A stretch of DNA of 6,092 bases from the NCBI GenBank assembly GCA_018668195.1, contig JABITU010000148.1, positions 1-6,092 of the forward strand. Reading direction: 5' to 3'. Below, piece after piece: positions 1 to 5,737 of the stretch (within the stretch, counting starts at the first letter, position 1; every line of letters starts with the position of its first letter). The stretch comes from Tateyamaria sp. Lineage in GTDB: Bacteria > Pseudomonadota > Alphaproteobacteria > Rhodobacterales > Rhodobacteraceae. Below the pieces are notes generated by a model. The model did not search any database. It had not been told where the DNA came from and saw only the letters and a list, made by a program, of their open reading frames with translations. The position numbers and the translations under genes are program-made.

Positions 1-1
1 A

Positions 2-22
2 AAAGCGCATGGCGATGCATAA
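2..22 (+). CDS. Possible 3' tail of an upstream CDS (partial, very short)
   Basis: The bases just before the permease can be read as a gene tail ending in a TAA at 20-22, giving the last residues KAHGDA. A Shine-Dalgarno-like AAAGGA follows at once. This stop, ribosome site, start arrangement matches the tight packing of the rest of the operon. In operons of this type the gene before a MalG-like permease is normally the partner MalF-like permease, so that is the best guess for its identity. A competing reading in another frame ends at TAG 54-56 and would overlap the permease by 22 bp. With only seven codons available, neither reading can be confirmed. Confidence 0.3.
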   Translation, partial: KAHGDA

Positions 23-26
23 AGGA
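21..26 (+). promoter_or_regulatory. Ribosome binding site of the permease gene
   Basis: AAAGGA lies 8 nt upstream of the ATG at 35. Together with the in-frame stop at 20-22 it fixes that ATG as the earliest possible start and the likely true one. Confidence 0.55.
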
Positions 27-34
27 CCAAGCAG

Positions 35-892
35 ATGCAAACCACCAGCACCCTAGAGAGCGTCCTGCGCGGCATCGCCATCACAGCGATCATCTTGTTC
101 TTCATGTTCCCGATCCTGTGGATTTTTCTGATGTCGTTTCAAACTAATGAAACGATCCTGCGCGTCCCACCATCGCTGTTCTTTGAGCCAACATTGACCA
201 ACTATCGCTCCCTCATTTCGGGCAAGCTCGAAGGCAGCACTGCGACGCTTGAAATCAGGTTCATGTCGAACCTCTACAACTCACTCTTCCTCTCGGTCAC
301 GTCCGTCACCGTCGGCCTGATCTTGGGCGTGCCAGCGGCCTACGCCTTCGCGCGGCTTAAGTTCCGCGGCTCGGAAGACATCGCGTTTACGTTGCTGTCG
401 TTCCGCTTTGCACCGCCGCTTCTGGTGCTCTTGCCGCTGACCATTTACTTTCAGCAAATTGGACTGGCAGACACATATGGCGGCTTGATCTGGGTCTATC
501 AGTTGATCGTCCTGCCACTGATCCTGTGGATTGTGCGTGGCTATTTTGAGGATATCCCCGCCGATATCGAATACGCCTATCGCATTGCGGGCCATGGGTT
601 CTGGGCCACGTTCCGTAAAATCGCGCTGCCCTTAGCGGGACCCGGTATCGCTGCCGCAGGATTGCTTGCTTTCATCTTTGCGTGGAACAACTTCATTTTC
701 GCACTGGTCTTGGCCTCTGCTGATAAGCAGCCCGTGACCGTCGGCGCGCTGGCATTTATCACCGCCTCAGGTATCAACTACGGACAGATTGCCGCTGGGA
801 TAATGCTGTCGATTGCACCCACATTCGCACTCGCGCTTTATGCCCAACGCTACCTCGTCGAAGGTCTGTCGCTTGGCGCGGTGAAGGGATAA
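35..892 (+). CDS. Carbohydrate ABC transporter permease, MalG-like (CUT1 family)
   Basis: This 285-residue inner-membrane protein is one of the two permease subunits of a binding-protein-dependent sugar or polyol importer. Six hydrophobic segments are visible at about residues 12-34, 82-106, 115-139, 149-168, 204-228 and 247-271, with a roughly 45-residue periplasmic loop after the first, as in MalG-type subunits. The cytoplasmic EAA loop that docks on the ATPase is at about 179-203 (EYAYRIAG...F193...LPL..P203). It departs from the EAARIDG consensus at several places, reading YAYRIAG. The WNNF motif after the loop and the C-terminal GLSLGAVKG are typical of the family. The length is normal. 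The gene sits 3 bp before the first ATPase gene and is presumably co-translated with it. The family is clear. The substrate is not, although a permease next to two different ATPases recalls the rhizobial glycerol transporter GlpSTPQV. Confidence 0.93.
   Translation: MQTTSTLESVLRGIAITAIILFFMFPILWIFLMSFQTNETILRVPPSLFFEPTLTNYRSLISGKLEGSTATLEIRFMSNLYNSLFLSVTSVTVGLILGVPAAYAFARLKFRGSEDIAFTLLSFRFAPPLLVLLPLTIYFQQIGLADTYGGLIWVYQLIVLPLILWIVRGYFEDIPADIEYAYRIAGHGFWATFRKIALPLAGPGIAAAGLLAFIFAWNNFIFALVLASADKQPVTVGALAFITASGINYGQIAAGIMLSIAPTFALALYAQRYLVEGLSLGAVKG
883..889 (+). promoter_or_regulatory. Ribosome binding site of ATPase gene 1
   Basis: GAAGGGA, inside the last codons of the permease gene, ends 6 nt before the ATG at 896. 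It supports that start and coupling of the two genes. Confidence 0.55.
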
Positions 893-895
893 ATC

Positions 896-2005
896 ATGTC
901 GCTCGAACTCACCAATCTTAGCAAAAGCTTCAAGCACGACACAGTTCTAGATGGCGTGTCCTTGCAAGTACCAGAGGGTAAGACGCTTGTCCTCTTCGGT
1001 CCGTCCGGCGCAGGTAAAACCGTATTGTTGCGTTTGATCGCAGGCGTCATTGAACCTGACAACGGCCAGATCAAAATTTCCGGCATTGATGTCGATGGTG
1101 CTGAGCCCGAAGACCGCAATATCGGCATGGCCTTCCAGAACTTTGCGCTCTTCCCGCATATGGACGCTCACGCCAACATAGCTGCTCCGCTTACCGCACA
1201 ACGGAAGGACCAATCTGCGATCCAATCAGGTGTGCAGGCGCTGGCAAAGCTGCTCAAAATCGACCATGTCCTCGGACACAAACCCAAAGAACTCTCCAAC
1301 GGTCAAAAACAACGTACTGCATTGGCACGTGCCCTTGCCGGTAAACCCAAGATCCTTCTTCTCGATGACCCTTTGCGCAATGTCGACGCCAAGCTGCGCT
1401 TCGAAATGCGTCTGGAACTACCGCGCCTGCTGTCCGACCAAAACGCCACCGTCATCTACGTGACGCAAGACTATAAAGAAGCCATGGCTTTCGGCGACGA
1501 GATCGCGGTGATCAATGATGGTATTGTCCAGCAGATCGGGACGCCAGAAGACATCTACCTTACACCTGCTAATGTCGAAATTGCACGGCTGTTCGGTGAT
1601 CCCGTAATCAACTTCCTTGACGTGACACTGCAAAAGGATGCCACTGGCGTTTTCGTACTCATCTCCGACAAACGGATCGATCTGGACGCAAACTATAGCC
1701 ACGCCATCGGCAATGAATGCACCCTTGGCATTCGCCCGGAATCCGTTTTGTTCGTTAACCAAGATCACGAAAACGCTGTACCGGTCACAGTCGAAGCGGA
1801 AACCCCGTTAAACGAGAAAACCGTCAACTTGTGCCTGACCGCGCGCGGTCGTGAAATCATGGCGTCGCGTCCCGCCGGCACGGATGGCCCGGAAAACGGC
1901 CCGGCTTTCGTGAACATTGAAGCCGCCAACGCGGTGATCTTTGACAAACAGACAGGCGTGCGGATCGAGTCGGAACAATCTACCGGAGAAGGAAATGTGA
2001 CATGA
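896..2005 (+). CDS. ABC transporter ATP-binding protein 1, CUT1/MalK type with degenerate catalytic residues
   Basis: This 369-residue cytoplasmic ATPase subunit should energise import together with the adjacent ATPase. Motifs in order: Walker A GPSGAGKT at 35-42; Q-loop Gln at 81 in AFQNFALFPH; signature LSNGQ at 133-137 (usually LSGGQ); Walker B ILLLDDP at 153-159; D-loop NVDAKLR with Asp164; and an H-loop that reads VTQDY. The residue after the Walker B Asp is Asp158 where Glu is normal, and the H-loop position is Gln191 where His is normal. Hydrolysis at its own site is therefore probably weak. The fold is otherwise intact and full length. After about residue 240 comes a TOBE/MOP-like C-terminal domain containing LGIRPES, as in MalK and UgpC. 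The MSLELTNL start places the first beta strand correctly. The stop overlaps the next ATPase start by 4 bp. The degenerate pattern suggests half of an obligate heterodimer, as for GlpS/GlpT, rather than a pseudogene. Confidence 0.92.
   Translation: MSLELTNLSKSFKHDTVLDGVSLQVPEGKTLVLFGPSGAGKTVLLRLIAGVIEPDNGQIKISGIDVDGAEPEDRNIGMAFQNFALFPHMDAHANIAAPLTAQRKDQSAIQSGVQALAKLLKIDHVLGHKPKELSNGQKQRTALARALAGKPKILLLDDPLRNVDAKLRFEMRLELPRLLSDQNATVIYVTQDYKEAMAFGDEIAVINDGIVQQIGTPEDIYLTPANVEIARLFGDPVINFLDVTLQKDATGVFVLISDKRIDLDANYSHAIGNECTLGIRPESVLFVNQDHENAVPVTVEAETPLNEKTVNLCLTARGREIMASRPAGTDGPENGPAFVNIEAANAVIFDKQTGVRIESEQSTGEGNVT
1985..1993 (+). promoter_or_regulatory. Strong ribosome binding site of ATPase gene 2
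   Basis: GGAGAAGGA ends 8 nt before the ATG at 2002 and lies within the end of the first ATPase gene. It favours ATG 2002 over the in-frame ATGs at 2014 and 2017, and suggests independent initiation in addition to coupling through the ATGA overlap. Confidence 0.65.
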
Positions 2006-3129
2006 GCGATGTGATGATGGACCTTGATGCCGTCGATAAATTCTACGGTTCCATCGACAAAGGCGTGCACGCCGTGCGCAACGTCTCCATGCAGGTCATG
2101 CGGGGTGAAATCATCGCGCTTCTAGGGTCCTCCGGTTGTGGTAAAACCTCCACCCTGCGCATGGTGGCAGGATTCGAAGCTGTCAGCCGCGGTAAGATCA
2201 GCATCGGCGGTCGCGAAATCCACATGTTGCCCCCCGTGCAGCGCAATGTGGCGATGGCGTTCGAAGGATACTCCTTGTACCCAACCGTCACCGTACGCGA
2301 CAATATTTCCTTCGCGTTGAAAAGAAAAAACATTTCCGCTACCGACGTCGCCAACAAAGTTGAAGAGATTGCTGCGATGTTGGAAATCACCAACATGCTG
2401 GACAAATACCCGTCCTCCATTTCCGGTGGCCAACAACAACGCGCCTCCCTCGCGCGCGCTTTGATCCGTGACGCGGATCTGTACCTGCTGGACGAACCCA
2501 TGGGTCAGCTGGAACCACAACTACGCACGCTGCTACGCGGACGGATCAAATCGTACATTAAGGAGCGTGGCCTGACCGCGATCCTCGTGACCCATGATCA
2601 GACCGAAGCCAACGCGCTGGCCGACCGGATTGCTGTTATGGAAGATGGTGAGCTGCAACAATTCGCCAGCCCCGACGAGATCAAGAAATCCCCCGCCAAT
2701 CTGTTTACCGGAACCTTTGTAGGCGAGCCCCCGATGAACGTCTTTCCCGCCGCCGCCAGCATTTCAGAGACAACCGTGTCATTGCAACTTGCAGGCGACG
2801 TCGCGCTAACCTACCCGAGTGACGCATTCTCCCCCCAACTCCGCGCACGCCTGACCGAAATGCGCGACGTCATTCTGGGCGTGCGCCCCTATGCCGTGCA
2901 ACGCCGCGACACCGGCTCCCCCGCAACTGTTGTCGCTAACCAATGGCTGGGCGATCAAAGCCACATTGCCGCAAATTTTGCTGGTGGTTCACTGGTGCTG
3001 GTCGAACACGACCGCACACAATTGACCGAAGACCAGCAAATCACCGTTCATCTGGAACCGTCTGACATTCATATATTCAACCCGCAAACCGGCATGGCAA
3101 TCAGCCACGGGGCACGATTGGTCGGATGA
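2002..3129 (+). CDS. ABC transporter ATP-binding protein 2, CUT1/MalK type
   Basis: This 375-residue protein is the second ATPase of the transporter. Motifs in order: Walker A GSSGCGKT at 42-49; Q-loop region MAFEGYSLYP with Glu88 where Gln is normal; canonical signature ISGGQQQR at 140-147; Walker B LYLLDEP with Asp164 and catalytic Glu165; D-loop MGQLEPQLR with Glu171 where Asp is normal; and H-loop VTHD with His198. Its hydrolytic residues are thus intact, unlike those of the first ATPase, while the coupling (Q-loop) and inter-subunit (D-loop) positions are altered. A TOBE-type C-terminal domain follows from about residue 240 (LGVRPY, then a second half ending near LEPSDIHIF). The protein is clearly not a recent duplicate of the first ATPase. 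The gene overlaps its neighbours by 4 bp on both sides. The family is certain and the substrate unknown. Confidence 0.93.
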   Translation: MSDVMMDLDAVDKFYGSIDKGVHAVRNVSMQVMRGEIIALLGSSGCGKTSTLRMVAGFEAVSRGKISIGGREIHMLPPVQRNVAMAFEGYSLYPTVTVRDNISFALKRKNISATDVANKVEEIAAMLEITNMLDKYPSSISGGQQQRASLARALIRDADLYLLDEPMGQLEPQLRTLLRGRIKSYIKERGLTAILVTHDQTEANALADRIAVMEDGELQQFASPDEIKKSPANLFTGTFVGEPPMNVFPAAASISETTVSLQLAGDVALTYPSDAFSPQLRARLTEMRDVILGVRPYAVQRRDTGSPATVVANQWLGDQSHIAANFAGGSLVLVEHDRTQLTEDQQITVHLEPSDIHIFNPQTGMAISHGARLVG

Positions 3130-4682
3130 GCAAGGATCTGATCATAGGCATTGATGCAGGCACTTCCGTCATCAAATCGATTGCATTTGACTTGGGTGGC
3201 CGGCAAATCGCATCCGCCGCTGTTCCTAATCGCTACGCGACCGGCGAAGGTGGTGCCGCGACGCAGCCACTGGATCAAACTTGGGATTACTGCACGCGGT
3301 CCCTGCGCCAACTGGGCGAGCGCGTTCCTGATATGGCGGGCCGCGTTGTTGCTGTTGCCGTGACTGGGCAAGGGGATGGCACATGGCTTGTTGATCAAGA
3401 CGCTAAGCCTGTCGGTGATGCGTGGCTTTGGCTTGATGCCCGTGCAGGAGCGACCGCAGAAAGACTGCGCCAACACGCAGGCGACGCCGCACGGTTCGCG
3501 CGCACAGGAACTGGCCTCAACTCCTGTCAACAAGGCGCGCAGCTGGCACATTTGCTGGCACATTGCCCCGAACAATTGGACCAAGCTGCGACTGCGTTCC
3601 ACTGCAAAGACTGGCTGTACCTGAACCTTACTGGTATCCGTGCGACCGATCCATCCGAGGGCTGTTTCACATTCGGTGACTACAAGACCCGCAGCTATTC
3701 AGACGAGGTGGTCGATTTCTACGGCCTTGGCAAACACGCCTCACTGATCCCGCCCATTTGTGACGGAACAAAGACGCAGCACCCGCTGACAGCCTCCGCC
3801 GCGCAGCAAACGGGTCTGCGTGAGGGAACACCAATCGTTCTGGGCTATGTCGACGTAATTTGCAGCACGTTGGGCGCGGGTGGGTATGACGCCACCACGG
3901 CCGTCGGATGCACAATCATTGGCACCACCGGCGTCCATATCCGCGCTGCACATGCCTCTGAGATCACGCTGAACACCGACCTGAAATCAGGCTACGTCAT
4001 GCTGATGCCCATTGATGGGCACGCCGCGCAGTTGCAAACAAATATGGCCGGGACGCTGAACCTCGATTGGGTTCTCAGCTTGGCGTCAGATGCGGCCGAC
4101 AGCATCGGCGTACCTGTAGAAAAAGATCATCTTCTGACATTGATCGACGGCTGGATCGCCGATACCCAACCGGCCGCGTTGCTGTATCACCCCTACATTT
4201 CCGATGCGGGGGAACGGGGGCCATTCATCGACCACACAGCTCGCTCCAGCTTCATCGGGTTGAATTCAAACCACGGCTTTGCTGATCTGGTACACGGCAC
4301 GATTGAAGGCTTGGGTTTCGCGGCGCGCGATTGCTACACTGCCATGGGACAGGTCCCGCAGGAGGTGCGACTGACCGGTGGGGCCGCGCGATCCCAGAGG
4401 TTGCGCGATATCGTGTCGGCCACGCTGGGAACGCCCGTGCGCCAGTCCACCCGAGAGGAGGCTGGCGCTGCAGGTGCTGCCATGATCGCTGCCGTATCGG
4501 TCGGCATCTTTGACACCATGCAAAGCTGCCTCGATAAATGGGTGGTCCCCCTTCTGGGCGCACACGAAACCCCCGATCCGCAACTGGTCGGTATCTACGC
4601 CAACCATTTCCGCAAATATGTTTCTGCACGCGAGGCGCTGCAGCCTATTTGGCACCAACTCGCAGATCGAAAGGGCACCTGA
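3126..4682 (+). CDS. FGGY-family carbohydrate kinase, erythritol kinase (EryA)-like
   Basis: This 518-residue cytoplasmic kinase should transfer phosphate from ATP to a hydroxyl of the imported polyol, sugar or sugar acid. The N-terminal phosphate-binding motif is GIDAGTSVIK (8-17), followed by TGQGDGTW (80-87), WLWLDAR (100-106), TGTGLNSCQQG (127-137), ATDPSE (173-178) and LGYVDV (239-244), where Asp243 is the probable catalytic base. The C-terminal half carries GTTGVH (266-271), ERGPF (363-367), the adenosine motif LTGGAARS (416-423) and EEAGAAGAA (444-452). From memory, TGQGDGTW, GTGLN.CQQG and ATDPSE resemble EryA of Brucella and rhizobia, which also has nearly this length. Glycerol and xylulose kinases match less well. 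The start overlaps the upstream stop (ATGA) with no good Shine-Dalgarno site, so translation probably depends on re-initiation. Family certain; exact substrate uncertain, since the neighbours are not classical ery genes. Confidence 0.9.
   Translation: MSKDLIIGIDAGTSVIKSIAFDLGGRQIASAAVPNRYATGEGGAATQPLDQTWDYCTRSLRQLGERVPDMAGRVVAVAVTGQGDGTWLVDQDAKPVGDAWLWLDARAGATAERLRQHAGDAARFARTGTGLNSCQQGAQLAHLLAHCPEQLDQAATAFHCKDWLYLNLTGIRATDPSEGCFTFGDYKTRSYSDEVVDFYGLGKHASLIPPICDGTKTQHPLTASAAQQTGLREGTPIVLGYVDVICSTLGAGGYDATTAVGCTIIGTTGVHIRAAHASEITLNTDLKSGYVMLMPIDGHAAQLQTNMAGTLNLDWVLSLASDAADSIGVPVEKDHLLTLIDGWIADTQPAALLYHPYISDAGERGPFIDHTARSSFIGLNSNHGFADLVHGTIEGLGFAARDCYTAMGQVPQEVRLTGGAARSQRLRDIVSATLGTPVRQSTREEAGAAGAAMIAAVSVGIFDTMQSCLDKWVVPLLGAHETPDPQLVGIYANHFRKYVSAREALQPIWHQLADRKGT
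4669..4675 (+). promoter_or_regulatory. Ribosome binding site that decides the dehydrogenase start
   Basis: GAAAGGG, near the end of the kinase gene, ends 9 nt before the ATG at 4685. It supports that start over the upstream in-frame ATG at 4538, which would add 49 residues lying wholly inside the kinase gene. Confidence 0.6.
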
Positions 4683-4684
4683 GC

Positions 4685-5734
4685 ATGGCACATGAAATTG
4701 CAATCATTGGCGATTATTTCATTCTCCCCGAGGTATTTGAGACAGAGGTGCGCAAAGCCTGCGAGGGTCACGATTTGAACTGCCGTTTGCGTCAGGAAGA
4801 TTGGCCTAATAGCCCCGTTGTCCATGGCTACGAGGGGGGCGAGGATGTACCGATCAAAGAGTTCATCGGCGATTTTGATGAGGTTGCTGAGTTTATCGGG
4901 GACGCCGAGATCCTTGTGATGCACCAATCACCCGTGACAGATGGCATGCTTGAGAAATTGCCGAACCTCAAATTTATCGCTTGCTCGCGCGGAGGCCCCG
5001 TCAATGTCGACATCAACGCCGCCAACAAGCGTGGCGTTCAGCTCGTTCGCGCACCGGGCCGCAATGCGTCAGCCGTCGCAGAATTCACCATCGGCGCCAT
5101 TCTGGCTGAGACACGCAAAATTCGCGTCGGTCATGAAAGCCTACGCCAAGGAGAGTGGCGTGGTGATCTTTACCGTGCCGACACAACTGGACGCGAACTG
5201 AACGAGATGACTGTCGGTGTTATCGGGTACGGCAAGATCGGGACCCGTTTGGTCAAGATTTTGCAAGCCTTCGGATGCCGCATTCTGGTAAGTGACCCAT
5301 ACGTACAACTTGATCCTGCAGATGTGACGGCAGGCGTTGAGCAGGTTTCGTTAGATACTCTTCTGGCCGAGAGTGACGTCGTCACGTTGCATCCGCGGGT
5401 AACCGAAGAAACTATTCAAATGATAAACAAAGATGCGCTTGCGCAGATGAAAAACGACGCGCTACTCATTAACACGGCACGCGGGCCACTGTGTGATTAC
5501 GAAGACCTCTATGATGCGCTCAAAAGCGGGATCATCGGGTCTGCAATGCTGGAGACTTTCTCGGTCGAGCCGACGCCACCTGACTGGCCTTTACTTCAAC
5601 TCGATAACGTAACCCTCACGCCCCATATCGCCGGGGCCTCCGTACGTACCGCTCGATATGCCGCTCAAGTTCTGGCCGAAGATGTGAAGAATTACATCTC
5701 TGGGGCTCCTCTCAAAAACCGTTATGGAGATTAA
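4685..5734 (+). CDS. NAD-dependent D-2-hydroxyacid dehydrogenase (SerA/PdxB-like family)
   Basis: This 349-residue cytoplasmic oxidoreductase should interconvert a D-2-hydroxyacid and a 2-oxoacid. The substrate-binding half shows the loop SRGGPVNVD (101-109) and RAPGRNASAVAEF (122-134). The nucleotide-binding domain has VGVIGYGKIG, a GxGxxG with Gly181, Gly183 and Gly186, and Asp204 at the end of the next strand, which favours NAD over NADP. The catalytic triad is Arg266 (NTARG), Glu295 (VEP) and His314 (PHIAG), with the 29-residue Arg-Glu spacing seen in phosphoglycerate dehydrogenase. The usual LDVF before the catalytic Glu reads LETF (289-292). The N-terminal lobe has roughly 20 extra residues with an acidic stretch near 50-69 compared with E. 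coli SerA, and there is no C-terminal ACT domain. ATG 4685 is chosen because MAHEIAIIGDYF begins at the first beta strand, 2 bp after the kinase stop. Lying between a kinase and an aldolase, it may act on a phosphorylated aldonate; this is inference. Confidence 0.9.
   Translation: MAHEIAIIGDYFILPEVFETEVRKACEGHDLNCRLRQEDWPNSPVVHGYEGGEDVPIKEFIGDFDEVAEFIGDAEILVMHQSPVTDGMLEKLPNLKFIACSRGGPVNVDINAANKRGVQLVRAPGRNASAVAEFTIGAILAETRKIRVGHESLRQGEWRGDLYRADTTGRELNEMTVGVIGYGKIGTRLVKILQAFGCRILVSDPYVQLDPADVTAGVEQVSLDTLLAESDVVTLHPRVTEETIQMINKDALAQMKNDALLINTARGPLCDYEDLYDALKSGIIGSAMLETFSVEPTPPDWPLLQLDNVTLTPHIAGASVRTARYAAQVLAEDVKNYISGAPLKNRYGD
5726..5730 (+). promoter_or_regulatory. Ribosome binding site of the aldolase gene
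   Basis: GGAGA sits 7 nt before the ATG at 5738, overlapping the last codons of the dehydrogenase gene. It supports this start. Confidence 0.6.
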
Positions 5735-5737
5735 TAA

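Noticed and set aside
3..56. Alternative upstream gene tail ending at TAG 54-56, overlapping the permease by 22 bp.
   Set aside because: It is possible, but the TAA at 20-22 followed by a ribosome site is the simpler arrangement. There is too little sequence to decide.
896..2005. First ATPase as a decaying pseudogene because of its missing catalytic residues.
   Set aside because: The frame is intact, the length normal, and Walker A, Q-loop, signature and D-loop are retained, with tight operon coupling. A selected degenerate subunit is more likely.
2043..2520. Two overlapping minus-strand open frames of 152 and 132 residues.
   Set aside because: They lie opposite the conserved ATPase motifs of gene 2, which fully explain the sequence. 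No ribosome site or family resemblance was seen.
3069..3602. 177-residue open frame on the minus strand.
   Set aside because: It is antisense to the kinase gene, has a low-complexity Cys/Arg-rich composition and no recognisable domain. It is a by-product of G+C-rich coding sequence.
3126..4682. Kinase as glycerol kinase (GlpK), suggested by the glycerol-type transporter architecture.
   Set aside because: The N-terminal motif GIDAGTSVIK and the TGQGDGTW and ATDPSE motifs fit EryA-type kinases rather than GlpK.
4538..4684. Longer dehydrogenase start at ATG 4538 (398 residues).
   Set aside because: The extra 49 residues lie wholly inside the kinase gene, are proline- and arginine-rich like a shadow frame, and precede the natural first beta strand. 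ATG 4685 has a ribosome site and standard operon spacing.
4252..4703. Minus-strand open frames of 125 and 145 residues near the kinase end.
   Set aside because: They are shadows of the conserved adenosine-binding region of the kinase, with no independent support.
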